Source: Rhodocyclaceae bacterium | GTDB lineage: Bacteria; Pseudomonadota; Gammaproteobacteria; Burkholderiales; Usitatibacteraceae | Direction of reading: 5' to 3' | DNA: 46,108 nucleotides | Assembly (NCBI GenBank): GCA_020247545.1 | Contig: JADCIX010000014.1 | Location: 1 to 46,108, forward strand | Part shown: piece after piece, positions 15,573 through 24,388 of the stretch | How positions within the stretch are numbered: position 1 is the stretch's first letter | How the letters are laid out: every line of letters starts with the position of its first letter | The notes under the pieces: generated by a model | What the model was told of the DNA's origin: nothing | What the model saw: the letters and a program-made list of their open reading frames with translations, nothing else | The model's database searches: none | Position numbers and translations under genes: made by a program

Positions 15573-18107
15573 TCACCCGATTAGCCGATAGGTCTTGATG
15601 GCGTTCGCAAATTCATTGCCGTTTTGGAAACGCTGCTCAACATCTTTGGCGAGCGCCTGGTCGATAAAGTCTTTGACCCAAGGCGGCAGCACGGGATTGA
15701 TCTCGAGAATGTTCGGCTGCTGCTCGTTGGCAATGGCAAACATCAGTTGGGTCATCGATTCGCCCGTAAACGGCAACCTGCCGCATGCCATTTGGTAAAA
15801 ACTGACGCCGAGCGAGAACAAGTCGGAACGTCCGTCGATCTTCTTGCCGGCTAGTTGCTCTGGCGACATGTAGGACGGCGTGCCCAGCACCATACCCGTC
15901 TTTGTCTTTGACGAATCGGTCACTCGCGCAATACCGAAGTCGGCGACCTTGGGCGATTTAGACTCGGGATCGTACATGATGTTGGCGGGTTTGATATCGC
16001 GGTGGAAGACACCCTGTTCGTGTGCGTGATTGAGCGCGCCGGCAACCTTGATAAAGATATCGCACATTTCATCAAACGGCAGGAGATTCGGCACCTTGGT
16101 ATGGTCGACCAAATCCTTACCCTTAAGGAACTCCATCGCAATGTAGGCGAGGTCATGTTCGTCGCCAGCGTCAAAAATTCGCACGATGTTTGGGTGATCG
16201 AGTTTGCCCGCAGACTCGGCTTCACGAAAGAAACGATCCTTGGCCTCTTGAAGCTCATCGCCTTCAAATTCACTCGACAGTGCCATGGTCTTGATGGCAA
16301 CTTCGCGGCCAATCTTTGGATCCTTGCCGAGATACACCACACCCATCGCGCCCTTGCCGAGTTCCTTCTCGATGGTATAGCGACCGAGCGTGGGCTTTTC
16401 ACCCGCACCCGACAGCATCATGGTTGCCTGTGAACTGCGCGCCGAAGCGGAACCGCCGAGAATAATCGTCTCGGACATTGCTCTGGCGCGGGCCATGCGC
16501 TCCGCAACATCCCGGAACTTCGGATCGTGCTGGTTGATGTATATGAACGCCGATTCTGCTTTGTTGAATTGCCGGCGTCGTTCAAAGTCCAGCGCCAATG
16601 AATAAATGTTTTCGAGTACCTGCTCGTCCACTGGGCACTTGCGAAACTTATCGAAGGCCATATCCAACTGACCTTGTTGCTGAAACGCAAGACCCAACAT
16701 ACGGTTCGATTCGGCACCGGCAAGATCCGACTGCTCCTTGCCGCGCTCGGTTACCAGGAACCGTTTAGTGGTGAGCAACGCGTGACCGATCAGCAGCAAC
16801 GATGCCGGCAGCATGAGCTGCACCCAAATGCCTGGCCCCATCATCAACCCAAAATGGGTCGCAAGCAACACCACAAACAGGCCGATTGTGAGCGCCGCCG
16901 CCGGCGCTGCGCGCAGTTTGGGCAAGACGCCGATCAAATAGCCTGCCACTGCTATCAGCGCGAGCAATCGTACCCAGCCGCCCCACGATGGCGTACGGAA
17001 AAAATGCTGCTGTAGGATGGAGGAGACCGAATGCGCGAGCGTCTCAACCGAGCTCAGCGGGCCAATCGGGGTGACGGTCGAGGTTGCGATGCCGCCCGCT
17101 GTTGCGCCGATGAGGACGATCTTATCCTGGTACTTAGCGGCCGGAATTTTTCCGCTGTACACATCAAAGAACGAATCGATGGTGATCGCCGGCTTTTGAT
17201 TCACGTCCTTGTAGAAGTAAGGAAACATCAATCCAATGTCATCGGTGACGATACGAAGATTGCCGAGGGAAACACTCTCACCGGGGGTGATTTTGATGTC
17301 CTTCGCCGTCAGGTTGAGACTCTTGGCAGCAATCGCCAGCGCGAGCGAAGGAATTTGCTGCTGCCCGAAGTAGTCCACCGTCGTGATGTCCCGGCGAACG
17401 CCACCGTCGTCGTCTTGGACCAAGCTTAGGTCACCCACCGCCGCGGCAACGGCGCCCAATTCCTCGATCGGATAGCCGGTTCCGGTCGCGTACATGCCGC
17501 CACTTGCCGCCCCGGGGACGGCGCTGTTTTTTACATAATCAGGTAGCGGCTTGTCCGGGCGACCATCAGGCTGCCGGTCCTTGGCCGCTAGATTGACGGG
17601 CAAGACCACGTTGCCGGCTTTCTTGACGCTATCCGCCAAGCGGCGGTCGGTGTTAAGCGTCTGTTCGGCCTCACTAAGGATTGGGCCAAATTCGCTCAAC
17701 AGCGGATTGACCGAAGCGGGCTTTTGGCCGTCGACTTGTGACGGCGAATTCTTCGCAAAAACCTCCAGCAACTTATTGATATAAAGCAGTCCGGCGTCTT
17801 TTTGCGGCTCGAAGAAGAACACGGTATTGCCAATGACCTTTGCCTTTGCGCCGGCGAGTTTGTCGATCATGTTGGCGTGAATTTCTCGCGACCATGGCCA
17901 GCGGCCGAGGTTGTTCACTGACTGCTCATCGATCGCAATCACCGCAACCTTGTCAGAGGGTGCCTTGGATGTTGCTGATACCCCCCAGTCGTACGCTTTA
18001 GTCTCCAACGCGGTAAACGAGTTGGTGAACACCTTCGCGCCGATCACAACCACGACGATAACAAGGCCGAAAAACCAGTCTTTGGACCAGAAACCTTCTT
18101 TTTTCAT
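15573..18107 (-). CDS. CHASE2 sensor Ser/Thr protein kinase
   Basis: An 844-residue membrane receptor kinase. After an N-terminal membrane anchor (about 12-30), residues 35-345 form a periplasmic CHASE2 domain (VAVIAIDEQSVNNLGRWPW). Three more membrane segments follow at about 375-445. A helical TPR-like linker spans about 465-530. The Hanks-type kinase is at 575-844, with P-loop LGKGAMGVVYLG, Lys606 (VAIK), HRDIKPANIM (Asp704) and DFGIAR (Asp723); all catalytic residues are present. A GGAG site precedes the ATG. The ligand and targets are unknown. No phosphatase or FHA gene lies beside it, so the partner must be elsewhere. Confidence 0.93.
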   Translation of the reverse strand: MKKEGFWSKDWFFGLVIVVVVIGAKVFTNSFTALETKAYDWGVSATSKAPSDKVAVIAIDEQSVNNLGRWPWSREIHANMIDKLAGAKAKVIGNTVFFFEPQKDAGLLYINKLLEVFAKNSPSQVDGQKPASVNPLLSEFGPILSEAEQTLNTDRRLADSVKKAGNVVLPVNLAAKDRQPDGRPDKPLPDYVKNSAVPGAASGGMYATGTGYPIEELGAVAAAVGDLSLVQDDDGGVRRDITTVDYFGQQQIPSLALAIAAKSLNLTAKDIKITPGESVSLGNLRIVTDDIGLMFPYFYKDVNQKPAITIDSFFDVYSGKIPAAKYQDKIVLIGATAGGIATSTVTPIGPLSSVETLAHSVSSILQQHFFRTPSWGGWVRLLALIAVAGYLIGVLPKLRAAPAAALTIGLFVVLLATHFGLMMGPGIWVQLMLPASLLLIGHALLTTKRFLVTERGKEQSDLAGAESNRMLGLAFQQQGQLDMAFDKFRKCPVDEQVLENIYSLALDFERRRQFNKAESAFIYINQHDPKFRDVAERMARARAMSETIILGGSASARSSQATMMLSGAGEKPTLGRYTIEKELGKGAMGVVYLGKDPKIGREVAIKTMALSSEFEGDELQEAKDRFFREAESAGKLDHPNIVRIFDAGDEHDLAYIAMEFLKGKDLVDHTKVPNLLPFDEMCDIFIKVAGALNHAHEQGVFHRDIKPANIMYDPESKSPKVADFGIARVTDSSKTKTGMVLGTPSYMSPEQLAGKKIDGRSDLFSLGVSFYQMACGRLPFTGESMTQLMFAIANEQQPNILEINPVLPPWVKDFIDQALAKDVEQRFQNGNEFANAIKTYRLIG

Positions 18108-18213
18108 GCGCCTCCCCTTGCCGACACGATTGTTTGATCGATTCTAACAAGAACCCAACTCGATCACACTACCGCGAATGCGGTTAACGCGGGGGGCGAC
18201 GCCCAAATGAAAC

Positions 18214-18241
18214 GGGCCGCGATGTAAATAAATCCCGGCCC
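18214..18241 (-). terminator. Possible terminator after the DUF1501 gene
   Basis: GGGCCG and CGGCCC arms are separated by 16 bases. On the minus strand it is followed by GTTTCATTT. The large loop makes it a weak candidate. Confidence 0.35.
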
Positions 18242-18264
18242 GGCAAGTTATTGATACAAAACGT

Positions 18265-19656
18265 CTAAAGCATGAAACCGAGATCAGTGTTTGAGAACCG
18301 GCCAATATTTGGAAACACCGTCGACATATTGCTCGCCGACACACCGAACCACTTGGCAAGCGTCGCGCCATATTGGTCCACCGCAGTGGTCGGAATAAAG
18401 CGACCATTGGTGCCCACGTCATTCGGCCCGCCGAGCGTGAGATTCGGGAACGTCCCATAGAACTCCTGGCCGCGAACCGCACCGCCGATGATGATTTGAT
18501 GACTGCCCCAACCGTGGTCGGATCCGGCACCGGAGGCCGCCTTTAGGGTGCGGCCAAAGTCCGACATGGTGAACGTTGTGACTTTATCCGCGATACCCAT
18601 TTGCACGGTCGCGTCGTAAAAGGCCTTTAGCGCCGGGGCCAACTGCCCGTAGAGCGTATTGTGGGCTGCGATTTGGTTGGTGTGGGTATCAAAACCGCCA
18701 AGCGAAACAAAAAAGATCTGCCGCTTCAAACCGATCGTATTTCGCGCCTCGATCAGCTTCGCGACCTGCCGAAGCTGATTGCCGATGTTTGATGTGGCAT
18801 TGGCAAAAATCGGTGTGATGGTCGTGTTATTGGCCGTGATGATCGGGTTGAGGACATCGGATGCGCCCAACGCTTGCGCCAAAATATCATCGGCCTCGCG
18901 CACAAAGTCATTCCCCGCTTCCAGATTCATGATGTTCTTCAGCGCAGCTTCGCGAGCGGTGGTCTGCGCCGTCGTACCGAAGGTGCTCAAGCCGAATGTG
19001 CCGGTCGATGGAATCGCGACAACCCTGGGCGTATTGCCGTTGGTATAAATCGCCGAGCCGGCAATCGAGGTGACCATCGGGAAATTACTGCCGTTGGCAG
19101 GACCCATCACGTCGGCCAGTCGCCCGCCCCAACCAGTACGCTCAATGCCTTTTGCGACCGAGGTCTGCCATGCAAGTTGTTGGTCGGAGTGTGAGAACAA
19201 CTGGTCCGGCCGCGCTTTAGTGGAGGCTGTGTATTCGGCTTTCGTTAACGGTTGAGAAAGTGTACCGACGTTGGTCATTACCGCCATCTTGCCGGCGTCA
19301 AATAACGTTTTCAAGTCAGTCATTGCTGGGTGCAAGCCATAGTTCAGATTCAACGTTTTTGGCTTTATTGCCAACAGTTGCGCCTGTGTCAATGCAAGGC
19401 CGTTATTCGCCACCGCTCCGCGAGCAGTCGCGTAGAGGTTGTAATCGGCCGTGTCCATCGGCACAACAAGGTTGTTAGCGTCGTTGCCGCCAAATAGGAA
19501 CACACAAACGAGCGCTTTGTAATCGTTCAGCGGCACGGTTTGTGCAAGTGCGGCTGACAGACCCAATCCATCGATGGCACCGGTGGCTGAAACTGCTCCA
19601 GCGCTGGCAATGGCTTGCAGGAGACGACGGCGAGTAATGACGTAGGGAGCGTTCAT
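18265..19656 (-). CDS. DUF1501 family protein, Tat-exported
   Basis: A 463-residue protein that begins with a twin-arginine-type signal (VITRRRLLQAIASAGAVSATG, cleaved after ALAQ). The mature part has the DUF1501 features: LVCVFLFGGNDANNLVVPMD at the start, FSHSDQQLAWQTS, SLGGFDTHTNQIAAHN, and MSDFGRTLKAASGAGSDHGWG. These contain the Asp and His residues of an alkaline-phosphatase-like metal site. The biological substrate is unknown. The ATG at 19656 follows a GGTAGGT site; an upstream TTG overlapping the previous gene is unlikely. It lies seven bases after the DUF1800 gene, the standard pairing of these families. Confidence 0.88.
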   Translation of the reverse strand: MNAPYVITRRRLLQAIASAGAVSATGAIDGLGLSAALAQTVPLNDYKALVCVFLFGGNDANNLVVPMDTADYNLYATARGAVANNGLALTQAQLLAIKPKTLNLNYGLHPAMTDLKTLFDAGKMAVMTNVGTLSQPLTKAEYTASTKARPDQLFSHSDQQLAWQTSVAKGIERTGWGGRLADVMGPANGSNFPMVTSIAGSAIYTNGNTPRVVAIPSTGTFGLSTFGTTAQTTAREAALKNIMNLEAGNDFVREADDILAQALGASDVLNPIITANNTTITPIFANATSNIGNQLRQVAKLIEARNTIGLKRQIFFVSLGGFDTHTNQIAAHNTLYGQLAPALKAFYDATVQMGIADKVTTFTMSDFGRTLKAASGAGSDHGWGSHQIIIGGAVRGQEFYGTFPNLTLGGPNDVGTNGRFIPTTAVDQYGATLAKWFGVSASNMSTVFPNIGRFSNTDLGFML

Positions 19657-19663
19657 GTGTGAC

Positions 19664-21778
19664 CTACCGATCAACTTGAAAATGGCTGGATGAAAGTACC
19701 AAGTAAGCGGCGGTTCTGGCGCGGCCTAAAGTATCCGTGGAGGCGATTGCATTTACTGCACTCACCACCTGCTGCTGTGCGGAAGCAGACATCGCGCCGG
19801 CGGTAAAGACCCACGAAAGCTTGTCGACGAGTGCTGCGGGATTACCTGCGAGCGCCTGCCAAGGTGCCCAATCGACCGTGGTACCAGTGGCACCTGGCAC
19901 GTTTGCATCAATCGCATAGTTGACGTTCGTCACGTTGCGGAGGAAGTTCGTGCGTGCAAACGCGGTCGTTGACGTTAGGATTTCAAACTCAGGACCTAAC
20001 TTACCGTTAGAAACCGTGTTATCTGGAGCGTAGTAGTTAAACACTGTTGGGGCGCGGAACAAGTCCTGCGCCATACCCGCATACTGCGTACGAACCCAGA
20101 CGCCGTCGTTTACCCCGCCCAAGCCACGGTAGACACTCAAGGCCATCAGCACGGGCTCCTTTAACTTACCTGCACCCGCAACAGTTTTGATCGGTCCACG
20201 CGCTTCTGGGTCCAGCAGGATGGCGCGCACCACCGCTTTGAGGTCGCCACGAACTCCCGCGCCATTGTTGTTGAACACGGCACTCACACGCCCGACATAG
20301 GCAGGGCTAGGGTCGCCACTCACCAACTTTTGAATGAGCTGTTTAGAAATAAACGGTGCGACATTAGGATGCGAAAACAAGTGGTCAAGAGCCATCGTCA
20401 AGTCCTGACGAGCAGTCTGTCCGGCTGGAATGACGAAACCATTGATCAAGGTCTTCGAACCGGTATCGTGGTTCGATTCCACAGGCATCATGGGGTACTC
20501 GAAATAAGCTCCGTTATTGCGAGTCGGCGCGACACCGCCGAAACTAGGATACGTCCAACCGGTAAACACCCGCGCCAGATTCTCCACCGTTGCTTGTGAG
20601 TAGGTAGGGATCAAGTTGCCCTGAGCGTCCTTCTTGGTTGTCCCGTCTGGATTGAGCTCGTAGAGGCCAATGCTAAACAACTGCATGATTTCGCGCGCAA
20701 AGTTTTCATTGGCTGAAATTCCGCGCGCCACATCTGGCTTATTCGAGTTAGCCATGTTCAGATAGTCGCCCATCACTGGCGACAGCGTCACCGCCGTCAA
20801 CAGGTCCTTGTAGTTGCCAAATGCGCCATCGAGAAACATTTGCTGATACTTGGCCATACCGTAGGGCATGATCGAGCCGTCGGCACCGGATGTCACCAAA
20901 ATCTGCGAGAGCGCAAATGCCACGCGCTGACGTAACTGATCCGCCTGCTTCAACGCGTTCTGGCTGAATTTGAGTTGCAGTTGGAACATCGAGTAGTTAT
21001 CTCGCGCACAAAGGGTCGCTGCTGAATTGGCGACACCGTCGTTTGTACACGTTGTCGGCGCTTGGGTCGGATAAAACTCCAGTGCGGGCATTTTCGATAA
21101 CACGGCCATATTGAGTTGGTTGTCCACCCACGCCGTCACGCCCATTTGTTTCACTTCATTCATCGCCGCTTCGGTGGCGCCGAATGAGGCTTGTTTTAGG
21201 AGGCGGTAGGCGTCCGCGTCGGCCACCATCGATACACCGGGCACACAGATGGCGGCACCTTGCGCCTGCCAACCACGGTCAAACATCTCTTGATAAACGG
21301 ACAACTGATTGGCCAACCGTATTCCGGTTGGGCTGGCAGCTTGAAACACAGGCTGCGTCCCAGTCGCACAATTGCCAGACGCGTCGGCTGGCAAAACGTA
21401 CGTCACACTGGTTTGTACCGGACAATTTGCCGCAGCACCTGACAACGGTGTCAACTTGCTGGTTTTACTCAGGCTACAAACTTGCGGTGCAGATGGCGTC
21501 GCAAAACTCAGCGAGGTCAGCTTAACCAAAGGAATTGCCCCGACGGGTGCATCCGCTTGGGTTCGCCAAACTTTGAAACTCTGTCCGGTTCGTGCCCATC
21601 CTGAGGCCGATCCGCTTTGATCAATGGCACTTATTTCCGCCGGCACCGTTGTCCGGTAGTACTGGCCACTTCGACTATTGAAATACTCGATCGAATCGAC
21701 AGTCGAAGAGGGCTGCGCAACGGCAGAACCTGCGGCGGTGATCAGCGCGAACGAGAAGATGCGACCCGCGCTTTGCAT
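19664..21778 (-). CDS. DUF1800 family secreted protein
   Basis: About 704 residues, with a signal peptide MQSAGRIFSFALITAAGSAVAQ. Residues 24-190 are a variable exported region. The DUF1800 domain follows from about residue 190 (DAYRLLKQASFGATEAAMNEVK), with LRQRVAFALSQILV, NFAREIMQLFSIGLYELNPDG and FTGWTYPSFGG as family landmarks. Its C-terminus includes the usual FRAPTVFNYYAPDN motif. Function is unknown; it is consistently encoded with DUF1501. A longer start at 21856 has a better ribosome-binding site (AAGGGG) but would place 26 polar residues before the signal peptide, so the start is uncertain. Confidence 0.88.
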   Translation of the reverse strand: MQSAGRIFSFALITAAGSAVAQPSSTVDSIEYFNSRSGQYYRTTVPAEISAIDQSGSASGWARTGQSFKVWRTQADAPVGAIPLVKLTSLSFATPSAPQVCSLSKTSKLTPLSGAAANCPVQTSVTYVLPADASGNCATGTQPVFQAASPTGIRLANQLSVYQEMFDRGWQAQGAAICVPGVSMVADADAYRLLKQASFGATEAAMNEVKQMGVTAWVDNQLNMAVLSKMPALEFYPTQAPTTCTNDGVANSAATLCARDNYSMFQLQLKFSQNALKQADQLRQRVAFALSQILVTSGADGSIMPYGMAKYQQMFLDGAFGNYKDLLTAVTLSPVMGDYLNMANSNKPDVARGISANENFAREIMQLFSIGLYELNPDGTTKKDAQGNLIPTYSQATVENLARVFTGWTYPSFGGVAPTRNNGAYFEYPMMPVESNHDTGSKTLINGFVIPAGQTARQDLTMALDHLFSHPNVAPFISKQLIQKLVSGDPSPAYVGRVSAVFNNNGAGVRGDLKAVVRAILLDPEARGPIKTVAGAGKLKEPVLMALSVYRGLGGVNDGVWVRTQYAGMAQDLFRAPTVFNYYAPDNTVSNGKLGPEFEILTSTTAFARTNFLRNVTNVNYAIDANVPGATGTTVDWAPWQALAGNPAALVDKLSWVFTAGAMSASAQQQVVSAVNAIASTDTLGRARTAAYLVLSSSHFQVDR

Positions 21779-22077
21779 AAGATTGTCCAAAGTAGTCGGG
21801 CGATCAAGACGGCAACTGGCCGTACGCGACGCGGCAAAGGAAATTGACCAACCCATAAAGAACCCCTTAGAGAGCTTTTCGACCAACCGATTATGCCGAC
21901 TGTAGTCCGCACAGATCCGCGCAGATAATACTCGCCGATGAACGGCTTACGCAAGTCAATCGCGGACAAGCCGTTGTAAATAATGGTAACTTGGGTCTCG
22001 GGCACGACATACCCCCAACGGGGCGTGGGCGTCGGGTGATCGGGGATGAGATTAGCCAACTATCCAGTGACTGCCGC

Positions 22078-23007
22078 TTAACTCCCCAACAGCGTACCCG
22101 GCATAACACCGTAGGCGTTCGCGAACTCGGCAGCACCCACTTTTTTGCCGTCCTCATGTTTCAGCTTCGCGACCTCGATTTGACCGCCTTGCGCGTTAAT
22201 AAACATCGAGTCAGCAATGGACACCACTTCGCCAGGCTTACCCTTGACCTCGCCAAAGGTTCGCGCTGGGTGTTTGCGCGACCCGAACAACTGAACCTTT
22301 TTTCCCCCTAGCGTCGTCCATGCGCCAGGCGCGGGATCGCAGCCACGGATGAGATTGTGAACAACGTCTAGATGGTTATGCCAATTGATTTTCGACTCGT
22401 TTACACGGAACCAGCCTTCATAGGTCGCTTTTGATTCGTCCTGCACACGCTCTGTATGTTTGCCGGCAACCACCAAATCCGCTGCCTCGAGCATGGCCGC
22501 AACCCCCATCGGGAACAGACGATCAAAGTAGACCGTTCCGAGCGTGTCGTTTTCGCTGATTGGTGTCGTTTTTTGCAGGATAATCGCGCCCTCATCGAGT
22601 CCGTCAGTCGGCCGAAAAATGGTCAACCCCGTTTCCGTTTCGCCCCGAGAGATCGGCCAGTTAATTGAAGACGGTCCGCGGTACTTCGGTAGTAATGACG
22701 GGTGGTATTGGATCGTGCCGTGTTTCGGAATGTTCACAAATTCCTGCGGCGCAAATTGCAGCACAAACGCCATGATGCCGATATCTGCGTTGAGTTCGCG
22801 CATGGCGGCAGTTGCCTCTGGTGCCTTCAGCGACGCGAACTGAAATATGCGTAGGCTACGGGCTTCAGCGGCCAAACGCATTGGGTCGGGCTTCGCACCT
22901 TCTTTTTCCGGCGCACAAAATACACCCACGATCTCGTCCCCGCGAGCGACCAGCGCCTCCAGAACTGATTTACCAAAGTCTTGCTGGCCGATGATGGCAA
23001 TTTTCAT
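22078..23007 (-). CDS. Formyltransferase/hydrolase-like protein of the oxalate cluster
   Basis: A 309-residue cytoplasmic protein with an N-terminal formyltransferase fold (1-200) and a C-terminal Fmt-like beta domain (about 205-305). The motifs YHPSLLPKYRGPSSINW (His102) and DGLDEG (Asp138), and later the ATYEGW and NLIRGCDPAPGAWT segments, match the hydrolase domain of 10-formyltetrahydrofolate dehydrogenase (ALDH1L1) better than methionyl-tRNA formyltransferase. The Asn that precedes the catalytic His by two in other formyl-folate enzymes is Gln100 here. It lies 54 bp after frc on the same strand. This suggests a role in moving formyl groups between folate, formyl-CoA and formate. The exact reaction is not established. 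Confidence 0.8.
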   Translation of the reverse strand: MKIAIIGQQDFGKSVLEALVARGDEIVGVFCAPEKEGAKPDPMRLAAEARSLRIFQFASLKAPEATAAMRELNADIGIMAFVLQFAPQEFVNIPKHGTIQYHPSLLPKYRGPSSINWPISRGETETGLTIFRPTDGLDEGAIILQKTTPISENDTLGTVYFDRLFPMGVAAMLEAADLVVAGKHTERVQDESKATYEGWFRVNESKINWHNHLDVVHNLIRGCDPAPGAWTTLGGKKVQLFGSRKHPARTFGEVKGKPGEVVSIADSMFINAQGGQIEVAKLKHEDGKKVGAAEFANAYGVMPGTLLGS

Positions 23008-23061
23008 GTGATCGTTCCATGGATGGTCGTGGGTTTGTAAACTTAGCGGAAGCGATACTGC

Positions 23062-24330
23062 CTAGGCTCTTTTAGGCGGTGCCGAAAACGCCCCGGCAAC
23101 TTTCATCGCCTCTACTTTGGCGGCGTCATAGCCCAAAACATTCACAAGAACATCGTCATTGTGTTCGCCCAAAAACGGCGCGCGCTCGATCTTTGCCGGC
23201 GATGCAGACAGCTTGATCGGCATGCCGACATTCCACCACTTACCGCGCCTTTCATCCTCCAACTCAACGTACATTTCGCGACCTCGAATGTGCTCGTCGT
23301 TGGCGAGGTCCGTCGTTGACATGATCGGGCCACACGGCACATCGATAGGGTTCAAGATCGCCATAAACTCCCGTTTAGTGTAGTTCGCTGCAAACTTGGT
23401 GATGAGTTCCCACATGTCGTTTTGGTTCTTGCGCCTATCACCAATCACCGCAAAACGCGGATCGGTCGCCAGTTCCGGAAGGCCCAGTTCGGGCCCGATG
23501 CGATTCGCCAATCCTGCCCAAACTGCCTCTTGGACAACGACATAAATCCAGTCATTCGGGCCATGCGGTTTGCAGTGAATCGCGTTACCCAGTTGTCCGC
23601 CGCCGGAATCATTGCCCGCCCTAGGCACGTCACCCATACCCTGTGAGGTCGGCACCGAATACTCGCTGAGGCCGCCGCGTGTGAGGCGCTGATGGTCACG
23701 AAACTTCACGCGACACAAGTTCATGACACCGTCCATCATTGCGACTTCAACGTACTGTCCTTGGCCAGTGCGATTCGCCTGGTTCAGCGCTGCCAATAAT
23801 CCAATTGCCAAGTGTAAACCCGTTCCAGAATCACCGATTTGTGCGCCCGTGACGAAGGGCGCACCGTCGGGCGTACCGGTTGTGCTCATCGCACCGCCCA
23901 TCGCCTGTGCGACGTTTTCATAGGCCTTGAATTCCGCGTAGGGCCCACTCGAACCAAACCCCTTGATCGAGCCCATGATGATCTTCGGGTTGATCTCGTG
24001 AATTTTTTCCCACGTAAAACCCAACCGGTCCAATACGCCCGGCCCAAAGTTTTCCATCACGATGTCGCAGTGTTTTAGCAAATCCACAAACACGGTTTTA
24101 CCCTCGGCAGACTTCATATTCACAGTAATCGAACGTTTGTTGCAGTTCAACATCGTGAAATAGAGCGAATCCGCTCCGGGGATGTCGCGCAGCTGGCCCC
24201 TAGTAGCGTCACCCTGCGGCGGCTCGAACTTGATGACGTCTGCTCCCATCCACGCAAGCAGTTGTGAGCATGTTGGCCCAGCTTGCACGTGAGTCATATC
24301 TAGAATGCGTACGCCTTTTAGTGCTTCCAT
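23062..24330 (-). CDS. frc: Formyl-CoA transferase (oxalate CoA-transferase)
   Basis: A 422-residue class III CoA-transferase. It moves CoA from formyl-CoA to oxalate, giving oxalyl-CoA and formate. MEALKGVRILDMTHVQAGPT is the family start. The catalytic Asp167 is in GAQIGDSGTG, and a glycine loop at 243-245 (GGGQ) matches the loop that closes over the active site in Oxalobacter Frc. YENVAQAMGGA and LGEHNDDVL are further family motifs. A GGAG site supports the ATG at 24330; 17 upstream in-frame residues have no homology. It is 58 bp downstream of oxc. It completes the oxalate cycle with Oxc. Confidence 0.92.
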   Translation of the reverse strand: MEALKGVRILDMTHVQAGPTCSQLLAWMGADVIKFEPPQGDATRGQLRDIPGADSLYFTMLNCNKRSITVNMKSAEGKTVFVDLLKHCDIVMENFGPGVLDRLGFTWEKIHEINPKIIMGSIKGFGSSGPYAEFKAYENVAQAMGGAMSTTGTPDGAPFVTGAQIGDSGTGLHLAIGLLAALNQANRTGQGQYVEVAMMDGVMNLCRVKFRDHQRLTRGGLSEYSVPTSQGMGDVPRAGNDSGGGQLGNAIHCKPHGPNDWIYVVVQEAVWAGLANRIGPELGLPELATDPRFAVIGDRRKNQNDMWELITKFAANYTKREFMAILNPIDVPCGPIMSTTDLANDEHIRGREMYVELEDERRGKWWNVGMPIKLSASPAKIERAPFLGEHNDDVLVNVLGYDAAKVEAMKVAGAFSAPPKRA

Positions 24331-24388
24331 ACTTTTCTCCGGGAGTTCTTTCGCAGACGAAACGTCGGCTGCCCTGCGCAATTTTGAC

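Noticed and set aside
21742-22059. Minus-strand 105-residue frame between the DUF1800 gene and the formyltransferase gene
   Set aside because: It overlaps the DUF1800 signal peptide in another frame, has no recognised family and lacks a convincing ribosome-binding site; probably non-coding.
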